Shown here: piece by piece, positions 21,631 to 30,851 of the stretch
How positions within the stretch are numbered: position 1 is the stretch's first letter
How the letters are laid out: each line of letters opens with the position of its first letter
Assembly (NCBI GenBank): GCA_902776305.1
Contig: CACYPS010000017.1
Coordinates: forward strand, 1-64,000
DNA: 64,000 bases
Reading direction: 5' to 3'
Source of the DNA: an uncultured Lachnospiraceae bacterium
GTDB taxonomy: Bacteria > Bacillota > Clostridia > Lachnospirales > Lachnospiraceae
Position numbers and translations under genes: made by a program
The notes under the pieces: model-generated
Databases searched by the model: none
The model's input: the letters and a program-made list of their open reading frames with translations, nothing else
What the model was told of the DNA's origin: nothing

Positions 21631-21656
21631 CTCATGCCCTTTATGGAGGGCATGAG
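21631..21656 (+). promoter_or_regulatory. Hairpin between ntpB and ntpD
   Basis: CTCATGCCC pairs with GGGCATGAG around an eight-base loop, followed only by ATTT, so it is a poor terminator. It sits just before the ntpD ribosome site. It may slow transcription, protect the upstream mRNA, or tune ntpD relative to the hexamer subunits. Confidence 0.45.
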
Positions 21657-21679
21657 ATTTAAGAAAGGAGTGAGGACAC

Positions 21680-22336
21680 TTGGCATCCAAACAGGTAAAT
21701 CCAACCCGAATGGAGCTGACGCGGCTTAAATCCAAGCTGGTCACGGCCGTCAAGGGCCACAGACTTCTGAAGGATAAGCGCGATGAGCTTATGCGCGAAT
21801 TCCTGGATCTTGTCCGCGAAAACATGGCACTCCGGCTGAAAGTGGAAGAAGGGATCAGACAGGCCAATGTCAACTTTGTCATTGCCAAGGCTGGTATGTC
21901 ACAGGAGGCTCTGCGCGAGGCTCTGATGGCACCGAAACAGGAAGTCACACTGATGGAAGACGTGAAGAACGTCATGAGTGTAAATATTCCGGTTTTTGAC
22001 TATAAGACAAGGACATCGGATCCCAATGACATATATTCCTATGGTTTCGCATTCACGTCCAGTGATCTGGACGGAGCGGTAAAATCGCTTGCGGATATAC
22101 TGCCCGATATGCTGAGACTGGCTGAGGTGGAGAAATCCTGTCAGCTGATGGCAGCAGAAATCGAGAAGACTCGCAGACGTGTTAATGCTCTGGAGCATGT
22201 CACAATTCCCGAAACACAGGCAGGAATAAAGTACATCACTATGAAGCTTGATGAGAATGAGAGAAGTACTCAGATCAGGCTGATGAAAGTCAAGGACATG
22301 ATGCTGGAGGAAGCACACGGGTACAGTGAGAAATAG
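21680..22336 (+). CDS. ntpD: V-type ATPase central shaft subunit D
   Basis: A 218-residue, mostly helical rotor shaft. It begins ASKQVNPTRMELTRLKSKL, the conserved N-terminal helix, and its C-terminal helix includes RVNALEHVTIPETQ, the family signature. The start is TTG at 21680 after AAAGGAGTGAGG. The end overlaps the following 823-residue gene by 11 bases. Confidence 0.94.
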   Translation: MASKQVNPTRMELTRLKSKLVTAVKGHRLLKDKRDELMREFLDLVRENMALRLKVEEGIRQANVNFVIAKAGMSQEALREALMAPKQEVTLMEDVKNVMSVNIPVFDYKTRTSDPNDIYSYGFAFTSSDLDGAVKSLADILPDMLRLAEVEKSCQLMAAEIEKTRRRVNALEHVTIPETQAGIKYITMKLDENERSTQIRLMKVKDMMLEEAHGYSEK

Positions 22337-24797
22337 AGTTCTTAAATCGGTAGTATTATTTGCCGTATTTGTAGTCGGAGTAATATTCTTTTCATTATTT
22401 ATGAATACACAGGTGACAGAGAGCGCGTCGGATCTTTCAGATTCGACGCTTCCTGTCATGTGTGTAGATATAGGCGGCAACCGTGTTAACAGAATGTTCG
22501 GATATCGGGAGGAGATGGCCTCCGCACATCTGAGAGATTCCGTAATTCCAATGACCACGGACAGGACCCTGACGGTCTCCTACAGAGCCTTCGATCTGGG
22601 AGTTTCGTCTGTTGCGTATGAGGTCACTGCGCCGGATACCGGAACGGTCATCGAAAATGCCAAGATCGGAAACTTCAAGCAGGACGGTGAGTACCGCACG
22701 GCAACGTTTACGCTATCCGAGCCGATTCTCATGAACCGCGAGTATCCGATCAAATTTACCCTGCAGACATCGTCGGGAAGTGTCTATTACTACTCCCGCC
22801 TTCTGCAGAGAGCGGACCTGCTGACCGAAAAGTATGTGCAGTTCGTCTATGACTTCTACGAGACGTGCACGAATAAGAACGGGGCGGGTGAATTAAATAC
22901 GTATCTCGAGACGGATGATACGGTCAACTACAACTCCTTCACGGAGGTCAATCTGAAGTCTACATTCGATCAGGTGACATGGGGATCCCTGGGACCTCAG
23001 GTCTATCGAAAAGCCGTGCCTACGATCTGCGAGATCAATAAGGAGACGTGCTCCATCACGACGGATTATCTGATCAGCGCGACGGACAGGGACGGTGATA
23101 CGGAGTTCTACCATGTGGAAGAGTTCTACCGCATGCGCTATTACAATGACAGAATTATGCTTCTGGATTTCAACAGGAAGGCGATCCAGGTCTATGACGG
23201 ATCGACGGGTTCCATTTCCGCAAACGGCGTCTTCCTTGGGGTTGAGACGAGAGGCATTCAATATAAGACAAATGCAGACTCCAGCATAGTCGCATTTGTC
23301 AACGACGATACGCTCTGGGAGTACAACGAGAACGCCCAGAAACTCGTTAAAGTCTTCTCGTTCCATGACACGTCAGCCAATGCGGACGAGCGATATGATC
23401 ACGACGAGTACGGCATCAAGGTCATCCGTGTTCAGGAGTCCGGAGACATAGATTTCATTGTCTACGGATATATGAATCGCGGAAAGCATGAGGGCCGCTG
23501 CGGAATTTCGATATGCCACTATCACGGCGAGGGCACCGCGGTCGAGGAGCAGGTCTTTATCCCTTACAGGATGTCATATCAGACCCTGCAGAACAATCTC
23601 GGCAGACTGTGCTACGTCAATTCATCCGGTACCGCATACTTCTACCTGAACCGCACGGTCTACAAGATCGAACCGGAGACTGGAGAGTTCACTGAAATCA
23701 TTTCGGATATCAATCCGGACTGCTTCGTTTCCTCCGGAACCAACAGTCAGATCGCATGGATGCAGGAGATGGAGACAAATACCTCCACGCACATCACGGT
23801 CATGGATCTGGACAACGGAAAATCGCGTGAAATCAGCGCGGGAAAAGGTCAGTATCTGAAGGCTCTCGGCTTCATCAATGATGACCTGATTTACGGTCTT
23901 GCAAATATTGAGGACATTGCAGTTCAGCCTGCGGGCGATGAGATATTTGCAATGAAGGAGCTGAAGATAGAGTCTTTTGACGGCACATTGGTCAAAGACT
24001 ACAATCCGGATAATTGCTGGGTCTCCGGCATCACGATCACGGAAGGCCTTGTCGAGCTGTCGCGTGTCACCAAGACAGAGGCCGGCTATACTGTAGCTTC
24101 CACAGATAACATAATGAATACGCGTCAGGTGTCCTCCTCGACGATTGGCATTGATATAGCCGTGACCGGACGGCAGGGCCAGATTCTTACCCTTGTTATG
24201 TCGGATCAAAAGCGGAATATCAATCCGGTCGTGACGAACTTTGTACTTCGTCCTTCCGTCAACGAGGCGGATTTGGAACTGGGCATTGATCCGGAAGATC
24301 CGTATCAGCTCTTTTACGTTTATGCTTACGGCAAGCTTCAGGAGATCGTGACGGATCCCGGAAAGGCTATCCGCGATGCCGACGAGCTGGTCGGTGTTGT
24401 GGTCAACCGTGAGGGACAGTACGTGTATGAGCGCGGTAACAAGGATGTCGAGAACGAACTTTACAACGAGGACGTTCCGCAGGGCATTTTCTCCGGCACG
24501 ATTGTTGCGGATGAGCTGCAGAAGGCGGTCGGAGACGAGGCTGTCATCATGAATCTGAGCGGCTGTACGCTTTCTCAGGTGCTCTACGAGGTGTCAATGG
24601 GCCGGGCGGTCGTTACAAGGCTTGCCGACGGGGCTACGACCGTGATCGTAGGTTATGACCGCTATAATACGCTGCTGTATAATTTTGCGGATGGATCGCA
24701 TTATTATATGGGTATAAATGATAGTACCGCGGCGTTTGAGGCGGGGGGAAATGTGTTTGTGAGTTATGTGGAGCCGCAGAAGACGGTGAAGAGTTAA
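22326..24797 (+). CDS. Membrane-anchored 823-residue protein coupled to the V-ATPase operon
   Basis: Starts with GTG at 22326 inside ntpD (GGAGG lies 12 bases upstream). An N-terminal membrane anchor (about residues 7-25) is followed by a large extracytoplasmic region rich in beta-strand-like repeats of the 'YDGSTGSI' and 'WEYNENAQKLVKVF' type, perhaps a propeller. The last 80 residues (LSGCTLSQVLYEVSMGRAVV, then VIVGYDRYNTLLYNF and MGINDS) resemble the C39-like papain fold, but an obvious catalytic Cys/His pair is not evident. The role is unknown. The overlap suggests co-expression with the ATPase, not necessarily a shared function. Confidence 0.7.
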   Translation: MRNRVLKSVVLFAVFVVGVIFFSLFMNTQVTESASDLSDSTLPVMCVDIGGNRVNRMFGYREEMASAHLRDSVIPMTTDRTLTVSYRAFDLGVSSVAYEVTAPDTGTVIENAKIGNFKQDGEYRTATFTLSEPILMNREYPIKFTLQTSSGSVYYYSRLLQRADLLTEKYVQFVYDFYETCTNKNGAGELNTYLETDDTVNYNSFTEVNLKSTFDQVTWGSLGPQVYRKAVPTICEINKETCSITTDYLISATDRDGDTEFYHVEEFYRMRYYNDRIMLLDFNRKAIQVYDGSTGSISANGVFLGVETRGIQYKTNADSSIVAFVNDDTLWEYNENAQKLVKVFSFHDTSANADERYDHDEYGIKVIRVQESGDIDFIVYGYMNRGKHEGRCGISICHYHGEGTAVEEQVFIPYRMSYQTLQNNLGRLCYVNSSGTAYFYLNRTVYKIEPETGEFTEIISDINPDCFVSSGTNSQIAWMQEMETNTSTHITVMDLDNGKSREISAGKGQYLKALGFINDDLIYGLANIEDIAVQPAGDEIFAMKELKIESFDGTLVKDYNPDNCWVSGITITEGLVELSRVTKTEAGYTVASTDNIMNTRQVSSSTIGIDIAVTGRQGQILTLVMSDQKRNINPVVTNFVLRPSVNEADLELGIDPEDPYQLFYVYAYGKLQEIVTDPGKAIRDADELVGVVVNREGQYVYERGNKDVENELYNEDVPQGIFSGTIVADELQKAVGDEAVIMNLSGCTLSQVLYEVSMGRAVVTRLADGATTVIVGYDRYNTLLYNFADGSHYYMGINDSTAAFEAGGNVFVSYVEPQKTVKS

Positions 24798-24825
24798 TAA
24801 TTCATAGGGTTGGCAAAAAGGTTAC

Positions 24826-24899
24826 GCAGAGACCGACGAATATCCACGCAAAACTGCTTCGCAATGTTTTGCTTAGGATATTGTCGGTCTCTGCTTTGT
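24826..24899 (+). terminator. Terminator of the V-ATPase operon
   Basis: GCAGAGACCGAC(G)AATATCC pairs with GGATATTGTCGGTCTCTGC over about 19 bases. The loop itself contains a smaller hairpin (GCAAAAC/GTTTTGC type). The tail is TTTGTT. Confidence 0.8.
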
Positions 24900-24916
24900 T
24901 ATAAATATTTCCAAGA

Positions 24917-24946
24917 TTGACATACTGCACCGCTTTGGTGTAGTAT
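24917..24946 (+). promoter_or_regulatory. livK promoter with palindromic spacer
   Basis: TTGACA (24917-24922) and TAGTAT (24941-24946) are 18 bases apart. The spacer is an inverted repeat: TACTGCACC and GGTGTAGTA (one mismatch) around GCTTT, at 24923-24945. A site in this position would fit a repressor that excludes RNA polymerase. Confidence 0.65.
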
Positions 24947-25006
24947 TGTGTTTAATTTCTCAGGGAGTAATAATTAACACCCCTGAATATGAAGGAGGAT
25001 TTCAAA

Positions 25007-26191
25007 ATGACAAAGATGAAGAAATTCATGGGTCTCGCACTGGCAGGTGTTATGGCAGCCGGTCTTCTCGCAGGATGCGGCGGTTCAGGTTCGGGCGCTT
25101 CCGGCGCAGCTTCCGATGATGGCGAACTCAAGTGGGTCATCGGAGAAATCGGACCGGTCACCGGCCCCGTTGCCGTTTACGGACAGGACGTTGCCGATGC
25201 AGGTCAGATCGCAGTTGACGAGATCAACGCTGCCGGCGGTATCAACGGCTATCAGATCGAGTATGTCACAGCGGATGATGAGCATGATCCGGAGAAGGCT
25301 GTCAACGCTTACAATTCTCTGAAGGATAAAGGCATGCAGATCCTTCTCGGCACAGTTACTTCCGGTCCGTGTACAGCAGTTGAGGCTGTCACAGCTGAAG
25401 ATAACATGTTCCAGCTCACACCGTCAGGTTCTTCCAAGGACTGCATCGCACAGGCCAATGCATTTGCCGTATGCTTCAATGACCCGCAGCAGGGAACAAA
25501 ATCTGCTGAATATCTTGCAGCGCATTTTGCGGACAAGAAGATCGCATCTATCTATGACAGCTCCGACATCTATTCATCCGGTATCGAGACGAACTTCGAA
25601 GCAAAGGCTAAAGAGCTCGGACTTGAGATCGTAGCTACAGAGGCTTTCACACAGGATACAGCAACAGATTTCTCCGCTCAGCTTCAGAAGATGAAAGACG
25701 CAGGCGCAGACCTTGTCTTCCTTCCGATTTACTACAGCAATGCTGCAACAATCCTGACACAGAGCAACAACATCGGCTATGCTCCGACATTCTTCGGATG
25801 CGACGGTATGGACGGTATCCTCAGCATGGAGAACTTTGATACATCTCTCGCTGAAGGTCTTATGCTTCTTACACCGTTTGCAGCAGACTCTACAGATGAG
25901 CTGACAGTTAATTTCGTAAAGAAGTTCGAGGAAGCTTACAAGAGAACTCCGAATCAGTTCGGCGCAGACGAGTATGATGCATTCTATGCAATTAAGGCTG
26001 CAATCGAGAAGGCTGACCTTAAACCGGATATGAGCGTATCCGATATCTGCGAAGGTCTTAAGACAGCTATCACAGAGATCGAGATCGAAGGTCTTACAGG
26101 TACTATTACATGGTCCGCAACAGGCGAGCCGGACAAAGAGCCGAAGGCTGTTGTTATCCAGGACGGCGTTTACGTATCTATTGAAGACTAA
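25007..26191 (+). CDS. livK: Branched-chain amino-acid ABC transporter, binding lipoprotein
   Basis: A 394-residue periplasmic-type binding protein anchored as a lipoprotein: signal peptide with lipobox LLAGC (C24), a glycine/serine linker, then the type I fold beginning LKWVIGEIGPVTGPVAVYG. GQIAVDEINAAGGINGYQIE and FQLTPSGSSKDC-type loops are typical of Leu/Ile/Val-binding proteins. The start is the ATG after AAGGAGGATTTCAAA; an ATG 18 bases upstream contains that ribosome site and is rejected. It is followed by its own terminator, so it can be made in excess of the permease. Codon bias suggests high expression. Confidence 0.93.
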   Translation: MTKMKKFMGLALAGVMAAGLLAGCGGSGSGASGAASDDGELKWVIGEIGPVTGPVAVYGQDVADAGQIAVDEINAAGGINGYQIEYVTADDEHDPEKAVNAYNSLKDKGMQILLGTVTSGPCTAVEAVTAEDNMFQLTPSGSSKDCIAQANAFAVCFNDPQQGTKSAEYLAAHFADKKIASIYDSSDIYSSGIETNFEAKAKELGLEIVATEAFTQDTATDFSAQLQKMKDAGADLVFLPIYYSNAATILTQSNNIGYAPTFFGCDGMDGILSMENFDTSLAEGLMLLTPFAADSTDELTVNFVKKFEEAYKRTPNQFGADEYDAFYAIKAAIEKADLKPDMSVSDICEGLKTAITEIEIEGLTGTITWSATGEPDKEPKAVVIQDGVYVSIED

Positions 26192-26205
26192 TCGGATATT
26201 TTGTA

Positions 26206-26258
26206 TCAGCCGACGCTGACTCGCATTCTGCGTCATGTCTCGAGAGAGACTTGAATAT
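26206..26258 (+). repeat. Dispersed hairpin repeat family 2, copy 2
   Basis: Immediately after livK. Hairpin 1 is GACGC...GCGTC, hairpin 2 is GTCTC-GAGA-GAGAC, ending CTTGAATAT. It shares CCGACGCTGAC and GTCTCGAGA...GAGACTTGAATA with the copy beyond asnS. Confidence 0.6.
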
Positions 26259-26272
26259 AATATCGAAAAACG

Positions 26273-26325
26273 AAACAGCTGCATTTGCCTGCACACCCAC
26301 GTGCCGTCATTTGCAGCTGTTTTTC
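26273..26325 (+). terminator. Rho-independent terminator of livK
   Basis: AACAGCTGCA pairs with TGCAGCTGTT around a 29-base loop and ends in T5. Confidence 0.85.
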
Positions 26326-26383
26326 TATAGTGCGAAGCGGCAGAGCAGCATCTTCATAGGAGTTGATTCATCGCATGAGGGCT

Positions 26384-26570
26384 GAGGTTCATTTTCGGTA
26401 TGCAGGAACTCGGTTTGAAATTATTCCGCCAGCAGCTTGTTAGACTTCGGCGAAATCCGGCATATAGGAAAGGGAAGCAATCAATTCCGCATGCTGCTGA
26501 ATAGATTTCGGTGAAATCCGGCACGCAGGAAGGGAGGCAATCAATTCCGCCAGCAGCTGCATGGACTACT
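26384..26570 (+). repeat. 60-61 bp tandem repeats between livK and livH
   Basis: The motif ATTCCGC recurs at 26423, 26484 and 26544, each followed by a CAGCAGCT-like segment, then TTCGGYGAAATCCGGCA and AGGAARGGRRGCAATCA. A fourth, partly deleted copy is visible at 26384-26420. The unit contains a small hairpin (CCGAAATC-like arms). No ORF spans it. It separates livK from the permease genes. Confidence 0.7.
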
Positions 26571-26575
26571 TTCAC

Positions 26576-26604
26576 TTTACGGAAATTTAATAGAATGCTA
26601 TAAT
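26576..26604 (+). promoter_or_regulatory. livH promoter
   Basis: TTTACG (26576-26581), a 17-base spacer and a perfect TATAAT (26599-26604), about 45 bases before livH. This suggests the permease/ATPase genes are transcribed separately from livK. Confidence 0.65.
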
Positions 26605-26649
26605 AGTCCATTATTGTTTACTATTAATCTAAGATGAGAGGGTATCAAA

Positions 26650-27531
26650 ATGGTTAGTTTCTTCACACACCTCATCAATGGCCTCAGTCTGGGCAGCATC
26701 TACGCCATCATAGCCATTGGCTACACCATGGTCTATGGTATCGCCAAGATGCTCAACTTTGCCCACGGCGATGTCATCATGATAGGTGCCTTCATGGCTT
26801 ACACGATCATCAGCACCATGGGACTCCCGACGCCGCTCGGCATCATCGGTGCAATCGTCATCTGCACATGTCTCGGAATCGTCATCGAGAAAATTGCTTA
26901 CAAACCGCTGCGCAAAGCCGCTTCCCCGCTCGCTGTTCTTATCACGGCGATCGGTGTCAGCTATTTCCTCCAGAATTCCGCACTTTTGATCTTCGGTTCC
27001 GACCCGAAAATGTTCACTTCGGTCGTGCCGTTCCAGTCTGTAACGATAGGATCTTTTTCGATTCCAGGAACGACTATCGTCAGCATAACCGTAAGCATCA
27101 TTCTGGTTGCTGCTCTGCAGACTTTCATCAATAAGACAAAACCCGGTCAGGCTATGCTCGCATGTTCACAGGACCGCGATGCGGCTTCTCTCATGGGTAT
27201 ATCTGTCAATGGAACGATCACCCTCACCTTCGCAATCGGCTCTGCCATGGCAGCGATCGCGGGTGTTCTCCTGTGCTCCGCATATCCGACGCTGAGCCCG
27301 ACGACCGGTGCTATGCCCGGTATTAAGGCTTTCGTTGCGGCTGTTTTCGGCGGAATCGGTTCCATACCCGGTGCGATGATCGGTGGACTTGTGCTCGGCG
27401 TGATTGAAATCCTGAGCCGTGCTTACATCTCATCACAGCTCTCGGATGCGATCGTATTTTCCGTACTTATCATAGTTCTTCTTGTAAAACCTACCGGACT
27501 CTTCGGCAAGGTCATTCAGGAAAAGGTCTGA
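26650..27531 (+). CDS. livH: Branched-chain amino-acid ABC permease LivH
   Basis: A 293-residue membrane permease with about eight helices. It begins FTHLINGLSLGSIYAIIAIG and carries YTMVYGIAKMLNFAHGDVIM, the conserved LivH opening, and the cytoplasmic coupling loop ACSQDRDAASLMGI. It dimerises with LivM in the membrane and couples to LivG/LivF. ATG follows GAGAGGG. It ends four bases before the LivM ribosome site. Confidence 0.95.
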   Translation: MVSFFTHLINGLSLGSIYAIIAIGYTMVYGIAKMLNFAHGDVIMIGAFMAYTIISTMGLPTPLGIIGAIVICTCLGIVIEKIAYKPLRKAASPLAVLITAIGVSYFLQNSALLIFGSDPKMFTSVVPFQSVTIGSFSIPGTTIVSITVSIILVAALQTFINKTKPGQAMLACSQDRDAASLMGISVNGTITLTFAIGSAMAAIAGVLLCSAYPTLSPTTGAMPGIKAFVAAVFGGIGSIPGAMIGGLVLGVIEILSRAYISSQLSDAIVFSVLIIVLLVKPTGLFGKVIQEKV

Positions 27532-27544
27532 GGAGGTGTCCGGT

Positions 27545-28630
27545 ATGAAACAAAAATTCTCCATGATGGATGCAACCTCCAGAGACGACTTCAAGACGTA
27601 CGGAGGTCTTATCCTCGTATTCATTATCGTATCGATCCTGTCTGTGGCAGGAATGCTGAACAGTCAGATGACCGGTCTTCTGGTCCCGCTGTGTGTCTAT
27701 GCGATCATGGCGATTTCGCTGAACCTGGTCGTCGGCATTTTAGGCGAGCTGTCCATCGGACATGCGGGCTTTATGTGCGTGGGAGCATTTGCAAGTGCAT
27801 TTTTCTCGAAAGTTACAGTGGGATCAATGCCTGACCTTCTCAGATTTATCATCGCCATCATTATCGGCGGAATAGTGGCGGGAATCTTCGGTTTCCTGAT
27901 CGGCATTCCGGTACTTCGTCTGCGAGGCGACTATCTGGCAATCGTCACGCTTGCTTTCGGTGAGATCATCAAGAATATCATCAATGTTCTCTATGTCGGC
28001 AGGGATGCAAATGGTTTCCATTTCTCCATCACGAGCGCAAACGATCTCGGTATGGATCTGACTACCGGTGAAATCATAATCAACGGTCCTCAGGGAATTA
28101 CGGGAACACCTAAGGATTCGACATTTGCGATTGCTTTTATCGTACTTATGATTTCTCTGATCGTCGTTCTGAACCTGATTCATTCGAGGGACGGACGTGC
28201 AATCATGTCTGTTCGAGACAATGCGATCGCTGCGGAATCTGTCGGTATCAACATCACAAAGTACAAGCTTATCGCTTTTACGATTTCCGCCGTCATCGCG
28301 GGATTTGCCGGTGCACTCTATGCGCACAATCTGGCGACCCTCATCGCAACGCCTGCAAGATTCGGATACAACATGTCGATCATGTTCCTCGTATTCGTTG
28401 TTCTCGGCGGTATAGGAAGCACACGCGGTTCCATCATTGCGGCTGTTGTACTTACCCTGATCCCGGAGGTTCTCCGCTTCATGGCAAATTACCGTATGCT
28501 GATTTACTCCATCGTTCTGATCGTTATCATGCTGATCAACTGGAGTCCGGCAGTCAAGGGATGGCTTGACAGGCACGTATACAGCAAGATCCCGTTTCTT
28601 AAGAAAATAAGAGCAAAGGAGGGCAATTAA
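27545..28630 (+). CDS. livM: Branched-chain amino-acid ABC permease LivM
   Basis: A 361-residue membrane permease with about ten helices. It carries the LivM hallmarks LNLVVGILGELSIGHAGFMCVG, in the LivM family opening region, and RDNAIAAESVGIN as the coupling loop. The ATG at 27545 is chosen because GAGGAGG ends eight bases before it; a GTG nine bases upstream overlaps that site. The ABC gene livG starts two bases after the stop. Confidence 0.94.
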   Translation: MKQKFSMMDATSRDDFKTYGGLILVFIIVSILSVAGMLNSQMTGLLVPLCVYAIMAISLNLVVGILGELSIGHAGFMCVGAFASAFFSKVTVGSMPDLLRFIIAIIIGGIVAGIFGFLIGIPVLRLRGDYLAIVTLAFGEIIKNIINVLYVGRDANGFHFSITSANDLGMDLTTGEIIINGPQGITGTPKDSTFAIAFIVLMISLIVVLNLIHSRDGRAIMSVRDNAIAAESVGINITKYKLIAFTISAVIAGFAGALYAHNLATLIATPARFGYNMSIMFLVFVVLGGIGSTRGSIIAAVVLTLIPEVLRFMANYRMLIYSIVLIVIMLINWSPAVKGWLDRHVYSKIPFLKKIRAKEGN

Positions 28631-28632
28631 GG

Positions 28633-29397
28633 ATGGCACTCCTCGAAATAAATAACCTCGGTATTCAGTTCGGCGGTCTGCGGGCTGTCGACGATTTCAA
28701 GCTCACAATAGAAAAAGGTGAACTTTACGGTCTGATCGGTCCGAACGGTGCAGGTAAGACGACAGTCTTTAATCTTCTTACCGGAGAGTATAAGCCGAAT
28801 GAAGGAGTTATCAAACTGGACGGGCAGGACATTACAGGAAAGCGTCCGATCGATATCAACAGGGCAGGCATTGCCCGAACATTCCAGAACATCAGACTTT
28901 TCAAGAAGCTTACCGTTCTGGACAATGTAAAAGTAGGTCTTCACAATCAGTATCATTACTCAACAGCCGTATCCATTCTTCGTCTGCCCAAGTACTATCA
29001 GATAGAGAAGGCGATGAATGAGAGGGCGATGGAGCTTCTGAAGGTTTTCGGTCTTGATACGGATGCGGATAAGATCCTCGCTTCCAATCTTCCGTACGGA
29101 CAGCAGAGAAAACTGGAGATTGCACGTGCGCTGGCTACGAACCCGAAGCTCTTGCTTCTCGATGAGCCGGCTGCGGGCATGAACCCGAATGAGACGCAGG
29201 AGCTCATGGATACGATAAAGTACATCCAGAAGAATTTTGATATGACGATCCTTCTGATAGAGCACGATATGAAGCTCGTTTCCGGTATCTGTGAGAAGCT
29301 GACAGTCCTGAACTTCGGTCGTATCCTGACACAGGGCGATACGAAGACAGTTCTGGCGAATCCGGAAGTCATTAAGGCGTATCTCGGGGATGATTAA
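28633..29397 (+). CDS. livG: Branched-chain amino-acid ABC ATPase LivG
   Basis: A 254-residue ATPase. Walker A GPNGAGKT is at residues 36-43. The signature is the family variant LPYGQQRKLEIARAL, followed by Walker B LLLLDEPAAGMNP and the H-loop LIEHDM. The C-terminal end (VLANPEVIKAYLGDD) is typical of LivG. It works as a heterodimer with LivF. AAGGAGGGC lies in the livM end. Confidence 0.95.
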   Translation: MALLEINNLGIQFGGLRAVDDFKLTIEKGELYGLIGPNGAGKTTVFNLLTGEYKPNEGVIKLDGQDITGKRPIDINRAGIARTFQNIRLFKKLTVLDNVKVGLHNQYHYSTAVSILRLPKYYQIEKAMNERAMELLKVFGLDTDADKILASNLPYGQQRKLEIARALATNPKLLLLDEPAAGMNPNETQELMDTIKYIQKNFDMTILLIEHDMKLVSGICEKLTVLNFGRILTQGDTKTVLANPEVIKAYLGDD

Positions 29398-29409
29398 GGA
29401 GGTTAGGAA

Positions 29410-30120
29410 ATGGCAATGCTTAAAGTCACGGATCTCCGCGTCAATTACGGCGTAATCCCGGCGCTGAAGGGGATCTCATTTGAAGTCAACCAGGGAGAGG
29501 TCATTGCGCTGATCGGTGCAAATGGTGCCGGCAAGACCACGACCCTGCATACCGTAACGGGGCTTATTACAGCTGCTTCAGGCAAAATAGAATTTGAAGG
29601 CAAAGATATCACGCATACACCGCCTCACAAAATCGTGGCCATGGGTATGGCGCACGTTCCGGAAGGACGCCGTGTTTTTCCTGATATGACCGTTTATCAG
29701 AATCTTATGCTGGGTGCATATACTCGGAACGATCCTGCCGAGAAAGCCGCGTCCCTCGCGTGGGTGTACGAGTGCTTCCCGCGCCTTAAGGAGCGTGCAA
29801 AGCAGATGGCCGGTACGCTCTCAGGCGGTGAGCAGCAGATGCTGGCCATGGGCCGTGCTCTGATGTCACATCCTAAGATCATCCTGATGGATGAGCCGTC
29901 CATGGGTCTGTCACCGATCTATGTAAATGAGATTTTTACCATCATTGAGACCGTTTCCTCTCAGGGAACAACAGTCCTGCTCGTTGAGCAGAACGCTAAA
30001 AAAGCACTCTCCATTGCTGACCGTGCGTACGTTCTGGAGACCGGAAGCATAACAACAACAGGCGTTGCGGATGACCTGCTTCACGACGATGCGATCCGCA
30101 AGGCATATCTCGGAGAGTAA
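29410..30120 (+). CDS. livF: Branched-chain amino-acid ABC ATPase LivF
   Basis: A 236-residue ATPase. Walker A GANGAGKT is at 36-43, VPEGRRVFPDMTV marks LivF, signature LSGGEQQMLAMGRAL, Walker B IILMDEPSMGLSP and the H-loop LVEQNA. It ends in AIRKAYLGE. It is the last liv gene; no clear terminator separates it from the next gene 65 bases downstream. Confidence 0.95.
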   Translation: MAMLKVTDLRVNYGVIPALKGISFEVNQGEVIALIGANGAGKTTTLHTVTGLITAASGKIEFEGKDITHTPPHKIVAMGMAHVPEGRRVFPDMTVYQNLMLGAYTRNDPAEKAASLAWVYECFPRLKERAKQMAGTLSGGEQQMLAMGRALMSHPKIILMDEPSMGLSPIYVNEIFTIIETVSSQGTTVLLVEQNAKKALSIADRAYVLETGSITTTGVADDLLHDDAIRKAYLGE

Positions 30121-30185
30121 AAGGGTTCTGAAATATGCAGATATCTGCGTGAGAACCTATTTGACCGGAAATAGAGGAGAAAGCA

Positions 30186-30824
30186 ATGAATAAGAAAATC
30201 GTTATAGCAATCAGCCGCGAATACGGAGCCGGCGGAAAAACGATTGGTGAAATGCTCTCGGAAGATCTGGGAATTCATTATTATGATAAGGAACTCCTGA
30301 AACTTGCTTCGGAGGAATCCGGAATCAACGAGGCGCTTTTCAACAAGGCGGATACAAAATTCACAGGTTCCAATCTTCTTCATAAGATTATGAAATCAAT
30401 TTACAAGGGTGAACTGCTCAGCCCGGAAGACAATGATTTCACGTCCAAGGAAAATCTTTTTAACTATCAGGCAAAAGTCATTCAGAATCTCGCCGATGCA
30501 GAGTCCTGCATTATTGTCGGCCGCTGCGCGGACTTTATCCTGAAGGATTATGACAATGTTATTCGCATATTCCTTCATGCACCGGAATCGTTCCGCCTTG
30601 AACAGGCTGCTCTGAGAATGAGTCTGCCGCCTGACAAGCTGCAGAAATGGGTGGAGAAAGAAAATGCTTCCCGCGCCGAGTACTATAAGTACTACACCGG
30701 CCGCGAGTGGACGGACGTGCGTCATTTTGATCTGAGTCTGGATACATCAAGAATCGGATTTGAAAAATGTGCTGAGCTGATCAAAGGATATATGAAGCTA
30801 AAGTTTGAAGGCCTGGAATTCTGA
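30186..30824 (+). CDS. Cytidylate kinase-like family protein
   Basis: A 212-residue P-loop protein of the AAA_26 / cytidylate kinase-like group. The N-terminus KIVIAISREYGAGGKTIGEML is the family's unusual nucleotide loop, followed by YYDKELLKLASEESG and IIVGRCADFILKD. It is not the housekeeping Cmk (no LDGPAGAGKST loop). The phosphate acceptor is unknown. It follows livF and ends at a strong terminator, so it may be the last gene of that transcript. Confidence 0.82.
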   Translation: MNKKIVIAISREYGAGGKTIGEMLSEDLGIHYYDKELLKLASEESGINEALFNKADTKFTGSNLLHKIMKSIYKGELLSPEDNDFTSKENLFNYQAKVIQNLADAESCIIVGRCADFILKDYDNVIRIFLHAPESFRLEQAALRMSLPPDKLQKWVEKENASRAEYYKYYTGREWTDVRHFDLSLDTSRIGFEKCAELIKGYMKLKFEGLEF

Positions 30825-30851
30825 TTCATAAGTAAATAATTATCGAAAAAG

